Source: Symbiodinium natans (lineage: Eukaryota; Sar; Dinophyceae; Suessiales; Symbiodiniaceae). From it: a DNA stretch of 60,000 nucleotides. Shown here piece after piece: positions 44,495 to 55,400 of this stretch. The notes beneath the pieces were generated by a model, which was given only the letters and a program-made list of their open reading frames with translations, did no database searches and had not been told where the DNA came from. The stretch covers positions 126,001-186,000 of the forward strand of contig CAJNDS010002600.1 in assembly GCA_905221605.1 (NCBI GenBank), given 5' to 3'. Position numbers and translations under genes: made by a program. How positions within the stretch are numbered: the stretch's first letter is position 1; every line of letters starts with the position of its first letter.

Positions 44495-46736
44495 GGAGTC
44501 CGACTGCGGGTTATGTTGTGGACAAGGTGCGCCCCCTTGAACTGCTTGTTAAGTTCCATGAAGGTAGGTGGGGATCCCTAAACCCTAACGCCTTCGCCTA
44601 AACCCTAAACCCTCAAGCCCTCGTCAGGTGAACCACAATGACCCATCGAAGCCCGCGGCTCGACTGGGGGTGAAGCCTGGTTGGATCGCCCGGCGCCCGG
44701 AATCTTCCAGGGAGATTGGCTCTCGACCTGTAGGTGGAAGGGCCCCGAAAGCCCCGAAGAATGAAGCCCAACGTTCCTAGAATTTTCCAAAGAGGGGTAC
44801 CATCATCCCGGCATCCCTATTCTTGGGTCTGTTAGTATAAGGGGGGAACATCCCAAGAGGGGTACTATAATCCCTATTAAGGACTGTTCGTATAAGCATC
44901 CCAAGCACCAAAGCCGCTTGGGCTGCAGGTGGCTTCCGTTGCAGGGGAGGACGTCTCCGATCGGAGCCCCGACGAAGTGCAGCAGCTTACGAAGCAAGCG
45001 CCGGCCTCGGGCTCTTTGACTACCGTTTGCTTAAGAACCCCCCCCCCCCCCCCCCCAAAAAAAAAAAAAAAAAAAACGCCTATATTCCGCTCACAAGGAA
45101 GATTCTGTTGAGGGGGCGGGGGGTTCTTAAGCCATTCGTAGTTGATGAAGCATACGAGAGACGACGCCTGAAATCGCCTGACACATCCAGGGTCGTCTTG
45201 CTTATCACCTCAGGAGGGAGTGGTCCAAGATTCCGGGCAGGGTCTGAACTTGGATGTTTTGGGGCCTGCACAGGTTGAGCTCCCTGTGACGATGGAGTTC
45301 GAGGTGGGAGACCCAGCTTTGCTGCAAGAGCTGGTATACCCCAAATAGAATTCAGAGTAGGATCCCTTGAAGGGATCCCCCCAAAAGGGCACCTCTCTTT
45401 TCGGACACCGCATTCATGAAACTCATGGCCGTTTTCTTGAAGGTCCCAGTGGTTTCGAACAGAGACCAGAAGGAGACCTCAGCTGCTGCACACGAAGCGT
45501 CCCAGCAAAGCGTCTGCTCAAAGTCCCACAGCTTGGCCCAGGAGGGCGCGGCTCATGGTGAAAAACGTATGCCACCCAGCGAGTTTCCGCGGTCTTTCGG
45601 GCATCTCGGGGCCTCAAACTCCCCTGAAGCTCAATCGTGAGTAAGCTGCTCAGCTCCACGCCTGATAAGATTAGAAACCCTAAGCCCTCAACACCCCTCA
45701 GCCATCCTTCAACACATCCCCAAAACATCCCCAAAACATCCCCGACATCCGAAACCCTAAACCCTAAACCCTAAACCCTAAACCCTAAACCCTAAACCCT
45801 AAACCCTTAAACCCTAAACCCTAAACCCTAAACCCTAAACCCTAAACCCCCCAGAGGCCGTGGCGGCCAAGCGCAGAGGGACCAGGCTCCACAGGCGCGC
45901 TCCGCGCCGGCGCCCAGCCGCGAGCCCGGGGCCCAGCGAGTTGCGAGTCCAAGGGTGCCGCTATGCTTTTGGGAATTTGGGGTTTAGGGCTTTTAGGGCT
46001 TCAGGGCTTTTAGGGCTTTAGGGCTTTAAAGGCTTTGGGGCTTTTAAGGCTTAGGGCTTTGAAGGCTTTGGGTGCAGGCCTTGGAGTATGGGTATTGGCT
46101 TGTGCCCTTTGAGTGCCCAAACCACCCTCTGGGCACATTCGGTTGCCCCAGCCCCCAACTACGCCCTTTCCTTGCAAACACTCCTTCAGGCCGTCCTAAC
46201 CCAATGCCCTTTCGTTACCGAACAGTCCCCACCTTGCAGACTTCCCAATTTGGATCCGCGTGGCTGTTGCTCATGAGGGCATGAGGATCCTGTCCCATGG
46301 AGCCTTCTCTTTCGGACATCTATCGTAGAAAGTATCAACAACGGTTTTGCCCAATGTTCAACAACAGTCATGTGGGTACTTAAAATTATGGCCCTTTTGA
46401 GTACAGCGCCCTAGCAGGAAGAATGCCATAGCCATAGCGGACAGACCAAAGCGGCGCCCTCCTCGTTTCGATCAATTCCACGTCTCAGACTCAAACAAGG
46501 CCGACTTTGCAGAACACCCTCAACCCAAACCCCTAAGCCCCAAACCCCAAGCCCCAAACCCCTAAGCCCCAAACCCCACGCCCTAAACCCGAAACCCGAA
46601 ACCCTAAACCCTATAAACCCTAAACCCCCAAGCCCTGAACCCTCAATCCTGAGATCGCCGGGAGGTCACGGGAGCGTACGGAGACGCTGCGTCTCCAAGC
46701 GCTGCTCAGGACGCCACCTCGCGGCCTTTGTTTTAA
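44495..46736 (+). CDS. PDZ-domain protein, partial model
   Basis: Exons placed: 44495-44559, 44628-44687, 44929-45024, 45274-45303, 45443-45545, one starting at 45857 (end uncertain), and 46665-46736 ending in TAA. The first five join in frame. The product contains VVDKVRPLELLVKF, then DPSKPAARLGVKPGW, the typical carboxylate-binding-side PDZ wording, then VASVAGEDVSDRSPDEVQQL and a strand VELPVTMEFE. After the domain comes a Ser/Gln/Ala-rich low-complexity tail. PDZ domains bind C-terminal peptides; the partner is unknown. Donors are GA, GC, GT, GT and GC in order. The N-terminus is missing and the tail exons are weak. Confidence 0.65.
44795..44905. repeat. Family B element nearly filling a PDZ-gene intron
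   Basis: GGGGTACCATCATCCC and GGGGTACTATAATCCC repeat, with TTAGTATAAGGGGGGAACAT between them and TTCGTATAAGCATCCCAAG at the end. It occupies about 110 of the 241 bp of intron 44688-44928. Confidence 0.7.
45021..45135. repeat. TTAAGAACCCCCC inverted-repeat element
   Basis: GCTTAAGAACCCCCC at the left is mirrored by GGGGGGTTCTTAAGCC at the right. The interior has a C-run followed by an A-run of about 19. The left end overlaps the donor of exon 44929-45024, so the intron begins inside the element. A half copy is at 17745. Confidence 0.65.
45331..45405. repeat. Family A element in a 139-bp PDZ-gene intron
   Basis: TATACCCCAAATAGAATTC and AGGATCCCTTGAAGGGATCC followed by a CTCTCTTTTCGG end. The pattern matches 58375-58490. 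The element makes up over half of intron 45304-45442, an introner-like arrangement. Confidence 0.7.
45753..45850. repeat. (CCCTAAA)n array
   Basis: About 13 heptamers ending 7 bp before the AG of the exon at 45857. Confidence 0.95.
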
Positions 46737-47018
46737 TAAAGGGGTGAAAAAGTCAGGAAGTAAGAAAGTATATCTGTATGTATAGGTAAGAGAGGGTTTG
46801 TGGGTATATGGTTTTAGGGTTCAGGGTTTGGACTTCTTCGGTTTGAGGGTTTGGAGTTTTGAGGTTTTTGTGGGTTATCGGTGAGTGGTTTAGCGGGTCT
46901 CAGGGGTGTTGGGGCTCCGGGTTGAAAGGAGCAAGTCGCGGGCTCCATTGCTTCTTCGAGTTTAGGGTAAGCAGGGGGGGGGGGGAAACCTGAAGACGTG
47001 TGAACTGCACCGCCCCAG

Positions 47019-48090
47019 GAGCCTGGATGCTGAGGACAAGCTTCCGGCAACAGTGGGGGGGCCCAGGCAAAAAGGATGATGGCCTGTGACCTTTGCAAGG
47101 CATGCGGGAAGCTTTCGTCTTTCTCCAAGAAAGGGCTGGAATTCCTCAGATACACTCTTGCTACTTTGTGTTTGCACGGTGGACATGCGTGCGTCAGAGG
47201 TCTTTGTCTTCTCCCGGCGACGGGTGGAGGCTTTGGCGGCGGCCCGGTTCTAAGGCTGTCACAACAGAATAATAGAACAACAACAACAAATAGAATAGAA
47301 ATCATACAAGAAGTAATAAGATGATAATAGCATTTCAATAGCACAAATAGAAATCATACAAGAAGCAATACTATGATAGAATGACATGTTTCATGTCCAA
47401 CACGTCTCGATTTGCCTGCCTCCCTGCGCCCAGGACATGCCAAATCTGGATGTCTGCACCGCTGAAGAGAGATCGAAGGCACCGTCCGTGGACTCCAGCC
47501 ACATCCTGTTATTTCCCAACGATGAACCGTGTTAACCATTGGGAGCATGTTGAGTTCCCAGCTTCATCTGAGCCTTTCATGTGAGCCGCTGTGCCGCTGC
47601 ACCTGATTTTGCCCCTCCGCAGCTGTTGCATTCTGCAGCTCATGCACGGGCCGGGCTTCATCAAAAGACAAAAAAACAACAATACTAATAATAAAACTAG
47701 TAAGAAGAAGAAGAATACTAAACATAATAGTCATAATAATCACAATAATAATGATAGAAACTGGCTTTGTGGGTGACCTGCGCCTTCGACTCCGGCTGTG
47801 GACGTAGAGTTCCCGACAGACGGGCAAAGCTCTCCGAGCACACCTTGGGCCACGGGGTCATAATAAAAATATCAATAAGTATATAGTAGTGTTATTATTA
47901 GTATAGTACAAATACGAATAATAATAACAGTAGTAATAATAATAATAACAGTAATAGTCGTAATAATAATATAGTAAAAAATAATAATCATAATGAAAAT
48001 AATCATAATAATAATAATAACAGTAATAGTCAGAATAATAATATAGTAATAATAATAGCAAAAAATAATAATCATAATAAAATAATAATC

Positions 48091-48127
<37 letters not shown>

Positions 48128-48485
48128 GTAGTTTGGTGAAATGGCTACCGCTGGCGAGCTACCGTCGAGGCTCAGGCTGGCGGGGGCTCGGCCCACGGTC
48201 GTATACACATGTCCCGAACATGTCTGCTTGCTTTGCCTTCCGCGGGTTTAAGTGCGCACCCCTTCATTGCATGCAGGGTGGTGTGAAGGCCGGAAACAAC
48301 CCTAAACCCTAAACCCTAAACCCTAAACCCAAAACCCTAAACCCTAAACCCTAAACAAGACTGGACTCCTTTGTGAGCTGCATGGTTTGCTGTCGAGACA
48401 CTTGCGGTGACTCGACCCGACGGGCTGCAGGGTGGATGACATCATGCTGAGCAGGGCCATGCAGGACCAGGACCTGTTTCAGCAT
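47019..48485 (+). CDS. Orphan helicase exons (RecA2 start), MTR4/SKI2 family
   Basis: Exons 47019-47052, 47200-47241, 47434-47478 (end uncertain by 3-4 bases) and 48431-48485. They read DAEDKLPAT, then VFVFSRRRVEALAA (motif IV region at the start of RecA domain 2), then DMPNLDVCTAEER, then VDDIMLSRAM with QDQDLFQ. The order and spacing match MTR4 well (E-A-x-A-x-x-M-x-x-L-D-x-x-T-x-E-E) and SKI2 less well. Later motifs (GIGVHH, GRAGRRG) were not found before the next gene starts at 48636. This is either the continuation of the SKI2 gene above with FolD and two other genes inside its intron, or a fragment of a separate MTR4-like gene. Confidence 0.6.
47683..48130. repeat. A/T-rich (AAT)n tracts
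   Basis: (AAT/AAG)n at 47683-47760 and (AATAAT/CATAAT)n at 47866-48130 in the intron before exon 48431. They are strongly AT-rich compared with flanking exons. A shorter tract of similar kind fills 47270-47380, and another lies at 48980-49310. Confidence 0.9.
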
Positions 48486-48635
48486 GATGGCAGCTGTCAT
48501 GCTACCTAGCAGGCTACAAGTAGAGCAATCACAAGAGCGGGTGTGCGTGAGACGAGCGCCGGTGTATTCAGCTCTTTGAAGCGGCTGGTGACCGGTGCCG
48601 TTAAGGGCTCGAACCTTCAATCCACGGCTGGAGCC

Positions 48636-50367
48636 ATGGGAGGCCGCCGTGGCCGCGAGGACAGCCGAGGAGCATCCGAAGAGTACGAGCCGCTCAGCCG
48701 TCCTTGAGTACTTGACGTGCGTTAAAGCTTCTGTCTCTCCTCGTCCGTCTACGTCCCTCGTGGGAAGTCATCTCCGGAGCCCCCTAAACCCTGAACCCTA
48801 AACCCTAAACCCTAAACCCCAAACCCTAAACCCTAAACCCTAAACCCCAGGTATTACAGCGAGTACTCCGTGGACAGCCGCAGCCGGAGCCGCGACCGCC
48901 GCAGAGACCGAGACCGGCGCCGGGACCGGGACCGTGGGCGGGGTCGCGACAGGCGCCGCTTTTGAGGGCACGAAAGAAAGAGAAAAGATAAAAGCAAGAA
49001 CAGTAACACTAGTAACAGTAAGAAGAATAAGCATACTAAGCAATAATAACATTAAGAATCATAGTAACAATAATGATGTTAATCATGATAGTAATAGTAG
49101 TAATCATAGTTTTAATAATCATAATGCGAAAAACCAGACAATATTAGTAATTATAATAACAAGAATAATCGAAAGACTGATAAAATAGTCATAAGGAGAA
49201 TAATGGTAATAACAATGATAATATCATCTCAAGTAATATGAATAATTTTAAGTAAACAAATATAATATTTTTATGTGTCAGCAGAATATTACTATGTAAT
49301 AGCAATGATAGGTACTTGTGATTCGTGTGCCAGGCAGTCTCGGGAGGTGCGCAGCGCCCTCAAGAGAACCCTATGAAAACTCCACGTGCTCAGGTCGTGA
49401 GGCGTCTTCAGGATTAATGTGAGAGTTTACGACGGCCGGTTTACGACAGACCCAACTATAGACCCCCAAATAGCAGGACTCCCTTAGAATAAGGACCCCA
49501 AGAAGGTACCCCGAGTTTCGTACAACTACCTAGGGCCCTACGTAATCCCTTAAAGGGTATATATATATATATATATAGAGGGCCCTATATAATCCCTTAA
49601 AAGGTATATGTAGGGCCCTAATCCCCCAACCACATGTTGCCCTGCAGGCGGCGTGACCGGAGTCGTGGGCGGCGCGGCCGCGGCGGGGGCGGGGGCGACT
49701 GGAAAGACGACCTCGAGGAGTTCATTAGGAAGAGCCTTGGAGTGGCATAGAGGGCCCATGAGGGCCCAGACCATCCTACTTGGCATTCCTTAGGCTCCTC
49801 TTGACTCCTCGAGGTACATTAGAGTCTTGGAGAATCAAAGCCCTACATCCCTTAGACATGTCGAAGCTCAACCCTAAACACCCCCCCTAAGCCCCCCCCC
49901 CCCCCCAAAGCCCAAAACCACAAGCAGGGGGACCTGGCGTAGCGGGATCAAACCCTAAACCCTAAACCCCAAACCCTAAACCCCAAACCTAAACCCTAAA
50001 CCCTGAACCCTGAACCCTAAACCCTAAACCGATCTCTTCCGAGGAACGGACTGGATCATCGAACCCAAGACGCGCTCTACGGCCTCGACAAGTCGGTCGC
50101 CATGACTGTCATGGGCATGGACGGCGGGAGGAACACGACGCTCGGCCGACTTTTGGGTTTCTGCCTGCAGGGTTTAGGGTTTAGGGTTTAGGGTTTAGGG
50201 ATTAGGGTTTAGTGTATATTGGTCCACTTGTAGTCGATTGTAATCTTTTATGTTGTGTGTACTTATGTATTCTACTTGGTTATATTATGTTATATCCCTG
50301 TGTGACAATGGGTCATATTCTTTATGTATAGTATTCAGATGATACGGTGTTCTCTCTCTCTCTCTCC

Positions 50368-50399
<32 letters not shown>

Positions 50400-50427
50400 G
50401 TGTGTTTCGTGTGTATACACACGCATA

Positions 50428-50466
<39 letters not shown>

Positions 50467-50790
50467 GTATGCACACATCTAAACCCGCCCTGTACACCTT
50501 AAGCCCTATGCAAGCGTTTCATTGCCTTCCAGCTGAAGATGACCGAAGCCGTCTCTTCCGTCAGGCTGCAGCCCACAACCCTGTTTCATGACTCGTATAG
50601 CGCTGTAGCATTCTAGAGCCGTAAACCCGAAAAAGCCCAAAGACAAGAATACAGGAGGGGTCATAAACCCTAAACCCTAAGCCCCAAAACTGCCAAAACC
50701 CTACTCGGAGCTCATCTTGATTCAGGTTCCTGCTGGAAGGCGTGCGAAATCCCGACGCCGTCGTGATGTCCCGTATTCGAAATGCAACAG
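48636..50790 (+). CDS. RS/RD-rich protein, probable RNA-binding, 5 exons seen
   Basis: Exons: 48636-48691, 48851-48952, 49648-49728, 50044-50127 and 50726-50790; phases agree throughout. The N-terminus starts MGGRRGRED, followed by an SRSRSRDRRRDRDR region and a Gly-rich hinge, then a helical segment DWKDDLEEFI, NGLDHRTQDALYGL, and GVRNPDAVVMSRIR. The last three pieces resemble, from memory, a helical segment (D-x-EEFI..N-x-LD...RNPSA) common in alveolate RNA-binding and RS proteins. It is probably nuclear and linked to mRNA processing. Donors GC, GC, GA, GA. The C-terminus is unresolved: the last exon ends in phase 1 and its successor was not found. The exon at 48851 is preceded directly by a CCCTAAA array that ends in CCCCAG. 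Confidence 0.7.
48787..48848. repeat. (CCCTAAA)n array forming a splice acceptor
   Basis: Heptamers run without interruption into CCCTAAACCCCAG|G, the acceptor of exon 48851-48952. The final repeat provides both pyrimidine tract and AG. Confidence 0.9.
49437..49545. repeat. Family A element in the RS-protein intron 2
   Basis: ACCCCCAAATAGCAGGACTC, AATAAGGACCCCAAGAAGG and TACCCCGAGTTTCG match 28779-28890 in the same orientation. It is followed by a duplicated AGGGCCCTA...AATCCCTTAAA(A)GGTATA segment around 49530-49622. Confidence 0.75.
50362..50464. repeat. (TA)n tracts
   Basis: Two TATATA blocks separated by a TGTGTG-containing spacer, in the last visible intron of the RS-protein gene. Confidence 0.95.
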
Positions 50791-52415
50791 GCGGGGGAAG
50801 ACGATGAGGCCAATAGATGCCAAAAGCCCTTGCTGTTTTGCGAACTTGGCGCAGCGTTTCCAGGGGCCAATGCCTGTGGGGGATTAGGGCCTCGGATCGG
50901 ACAAATAAAGCATTGGGGGTTTTGGTGGAGGGGTCTCTGACAACGCCTGCCCAAGATCGTGTGCTTGGAACTTCGATTTCCTTCACGTGGCTTTCGGCAT
51001 CTGTCCGAGCCATGTTGAAGACCGGCATAGAAGGAGAGGGTGATCCCTTCCCCCATCTCATGTTCACAAGAACAGAACCTACTCTTGGTTTTTCTTGTAC
51101 TTATGGGGCGTGTGATGTAAGGGGAAAGGGGTCTGTGATTGGCCGTGACGGGTAGTGGATAGAATTGCAGAGTGCGGTGGCGCTGAACGGCTGCCAAACG
51201 GCAGGGGTCCTGGCTCCACTGTGTCACATGGGGCCGTTTTCGATATTACGGTCCCCTTCTTGGGTACCCTTAGACGTTATCACAGTGCTATAATGTCAGA
51301 AGAAAAATCATAAATAGCTATCCAAAAAGGGACCTTAATTTGGGGAGCCTACCCACATGACTCTTTGACTCTTGGCTCCTCGGCCCTGTCCAGAGGGTAG
51401 TTATGAAGCCGGCCGACGGCTAAAGCTACGCTGCCTGTCAGTTTTGACAGTTCAAGGGGGAAGCTTCAGGGGAGAACCCTAAACCCTAAACCCTAAACCC
51501 TAAAAGTCTTAAACTATGGGTTTATGCTGAGACCACGTGGCAGATTGTTGCAACGGATGAGAAGAAATTGCAGGCAGAGTGACGAGACATGAATGGAATG
51601 TCGAGCAGTGAGCTTCTGCTGTTGCGAAATATTATAGAAAAGAATTTTACGCAGACATCCACTTTCTTCCGATATTGCATTGCCACCCGGCCCGGATGTT
51701 GCAAGCATCCCCCTAAACACTAAACCCTAAACCCTAAACCCTAAACCCTAAACCCGGAACCCTAACCCCTAAACCCGCGCAAGGATGTTGAGGCCTCCTG
51801 GTCTCGATGGTGACCGCAGTGCGCTGCCCAGGCTCTTGGCTCAGTTTCGATCCGCGGTTCGCGTCTCTCACGTAAGGTTTTTTAGTCTTTACATTCCATG
51901 TACTTTAGCCATTTTCTCGGCCATGGTTCGGTTTGAATATGTTTGAATGATGTGGGGCTTTGGGTTTAGGATTGGGTTTTTAGGATGATAGTCAGGCATG
52001 GTCGGTCAAGAGACTCTGACACCCTCAGCCCAGAAGGTTTAAAGTCAGGATCGTCTGTCGTCACTGGTCGCTCAGAAGAGCCCAAAGCCCAAAGCCCTGA
52101 ACCGTAAGATCCCGGGGTGCAGTGGCGAGTCAAGCTCTGCGAATGCTTGGAGATTCCTGGCGCTTCATATTCAGAGTGAGTGCCCGTGGATACCATCTCT
52201 CTCGCGCGCCCCCTCTGCCTCAGTCTCAGGCCATCTGGCTGCTGGCAGACTGACATGCGATGACAAGATGTCCTAGACAGGTTACATGCAATGTGTAATA
52301 GCTGCATAGCTCAACGCAGGCTTTTGCTCTAAGTGCATTTTCTGCGCGTCCTTTGCTAAGTAGATCGGCTGCCAAAAGAGATCCCTGGCCCCGCTGCGGC
52401 AGAAGACCTGCCATC
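50791..52415. other. Intergenic region, no certain exon
   Basis: Possible C-terminal exon(s) of the RS-protein gene should be here but none was convincing. A diverged family A-like block (TTACGGTCCCCTTCTTGGG and AAAAAGGGACCTTAATTTG) spans 51236-51356. CCCTAAA arrays lie at 51475-51505 and 51715-51760. Confidence 0.5.
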
Positions 52416-55400
52416 ATGCTGGCCAATCAGAAGCTCCTCATTGAGACCATGCAGGCGGTGAACCGCAACAGCGACAGCATCCTCGACCTGGTGAGCAAGG
52501 TCTGCGCCAAGATGAGCCTTGCTGACGTGGCCTCTGAATGTGAACAGGCGGGGGCGCGTTGTCATGAGCACGAAGATCCTCCTACGTTGCATGAGTAAGA
52601 GACGAAGACTGCAGAGCTACTCCTAGGCATGGTGCCCTTGTGGATTTCACAACTGATTTCTCGCGGCTGTGACAGGTCAAGGAGGTTCTGGGGGACACGA
52701 ACATGATGTTCTCAACGCTTCACGACGCCTCCACGGCTGACTTGTCGCAAGTCTTGGCCGACGTGAAGAAGTACGCATCTGAAGTCGTGGTGCAGGACCT
52801 TGGATGCCTGGGGGGATGTTGTGTAGGGCACAGGCCGAAGGTGCCTCTCATGCTCACGCTCCCTCACGCTCCCTCGCGCTCTCACCTGCCAGGAGTCCCG
52901 TGAGATGCAGTCCACGGCGAGTCAGAAGTCGGAGGCTCTGGTGCAAGATGTGAACGAGCGCTTCAAGAAGCTGGAGGCCCGCGTCCTGTCGGAGCTTGGG
53001 GGCGAGGAGAAGGGCCAAGCCAGCAAGGGCGACAGCCAGCTCCTCAAGAAGATGACCAACCGCATGAGCGACTTCGAGGCACAGGTCTCCACGCAGATCC
53101 AGCAGCTCACACAGGACGGCGGCGAGGGCCGTGCCATGACTCTGACGTAACGATCCTTTAATGTAGTCACACGCAAACCGCCATGAGCCATGCTGTGGCT
53201 TTATGTAGTTCGCCCCGCACGGTTCTTGCTTGAAGCGCAGGACGTGGAGAAGAAGGTGTCGTTCCTGGGCTCACAGAGGGCTGGGGCTGCTGGTGCAGAG
53301 GCCGCCAGCCCTCCTGGCCTTGAAAGCCTCTCGCACGACCTGGACGCGGTGAAGTATGACATGGGGGAGCTCAAAGACATGCTGAACGCCTCCAAGACCG
53401 ACACCGCCCAAGTGAAGCGCATCGTCCTCGCTTGCGAGAGGGACATGGAGGACTTCACCGCTGCCATGGATGCCGTCAACGTCGACTTGGATGAGATGCG
53501 GGCCCGTGTTGACTCAACCCACTCCATCATCACGTCACGCCAGCGTGTCGAGGCCACGGTCACTGCGGAGATCTCCACTATGCGCTTGGACATGGGAGAC
53601 ATGCAAGAGGCGCTCAAGGCGCATGACGCTTGGATGGAGGATGTGTCGCAAAGTCTGCAAGAGGTTCATGAGCGCTGCCAGCAACTCTCCGAAGACATCG
53701 GCGAGCACGCCCAGAGCACGCAAGCCAAGCTCGACGCCAAGACTGACATCACGGCCTGGAACGACATGAACGACGACATCGACGCCTCCATCAAGACAGT
53801 TCGCGACATGGCCTCCGCCCTGCGTTTGGAAGTGGACAGCAGGAGGCGCAAGGTGGACGAGGACCTGGGCAGCCTGCGCGAGAACTTGAAGAGCTTGGCC
53901 GAGAAGGTGGACACCAATGCTGCCAACATCCAACGCTCCCTGCCTACACAGAGAGCTTGCCTGGGATGCTAATGTTATGACAAACACACCCTGGCAAGCG
54001 CTCTGCAGCTTTGCGCCCTGCTGACTGACTATACACTTATGTACTAGCACATTACCATATTGTCATATATCAACACATCCTTATATAATATGATTATTTT
54101 CATATAAATAAATAAATAGAAACATATTATTGTATTATCATATGTTAACACGTCCTGAAATGATCACTTTCAAAGAATGCGATACGACCCAGGCTACGTG
54201 GACGACTCCAACTCCGTGGTGTCGCAGCGCCTCGACGAGCGCCACCAGCACTGCAAGGACCTGGAGACGACCCTGGGCCGGGATCTCAGCGGCCTCAATC
54301 TGTTGGGGGGGTTCAGGGTTTAGGGTGTGGGGTTTAGGGTTTGGGTTTAGGGTGGTTTCGCTTAAATTGGGAGAGGTCTACTCACCCCCTGTTTTTGGGT
54401 GAGTAGGGCTTAGGGTTTAGGGTCCAGTATGGTACCAGTTGCCAGTATCTCGGGGTTGTTTAGAAGGGTGACCCTCATTGAGGGAAGCTGCTCCTACATG
54501 TTGCTACTTCAGCTTCCTTCTTAGCGCGGCCGACGTTTATGGGAGGTCGCCATGGCGACACGCACCAGCAGATCCACTCAAAGATCGACGCCCACCGGGA
54601 GGAAATCGACAACAGGACAGGGCTGTGGCGAGTTTGGCGAAACGAATCGGCTTGCAGTTCAAGGGCTAACCCGACGCCCTAAACCCTAAACCCTAACAAA
54701 CCCCTTCGGAGGACGGCACAGCTCGAGGCGCACCTACAGAAGCAAGATGAGGACCTCCACAAAGAGGTGAACGACCGCATCGACGGCCGCTGTGAAGAAT
54801 CGAAGACTGGGTAGGACCTTGGGACATTCTGGGTTTAGGGTTGAGGGTTTAGGGTTTAGGGTTTAGGGCTATACTTTCCCCGCGTTGAGTTTAAGAGGAT
54901 GATACGAACAAATACTCTTGCAGAGGGCTTAAAGGGCCAACCCCAGCAGAGAAGGTTTGAGAGAGGGCCCAGGCCAGGTGGAGGTAGGATCGGGCATTTT
55001 GATTTTCTTTAAAGCCGAGGCGTGGAGCGCCACCACTCCAACATCTCCAAGGCGCGCGGCCCCTCGTAGTCACCTGAATTTGCCACCCCGAACTCTAAAC
55101 CCTGAACCCTAAACCCTCAGCCCTCAACCCTCAACCCTTAGTTAGCCCTCAACCCTCAACCCTAAAAAAAACAAGCCCTAAACACCAGAAGCCCCTAAGC
55201 TCTAGACTCTAAACCCTATCAACCTTATTCATCCTATTAGCTCTTCATTCATCCTATCAACGCTACTAACCCTATTAACCCTATGAACCCTGCTAACCCT
55301 ACTAACCCTATTAACCCTATTAACCCTACTAACCCTATTAACCCTACTAACCTTATTTATTAACCCTACTAACCTTATTAACCCCCCTGAACCTTTCTAT

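Noticed and set aside
51475-51760. Telomere arrays as a chromosome end
   Set aside because: Arrays are short, interspersed, in both orientations and flanked by genes, so they are interstitial.
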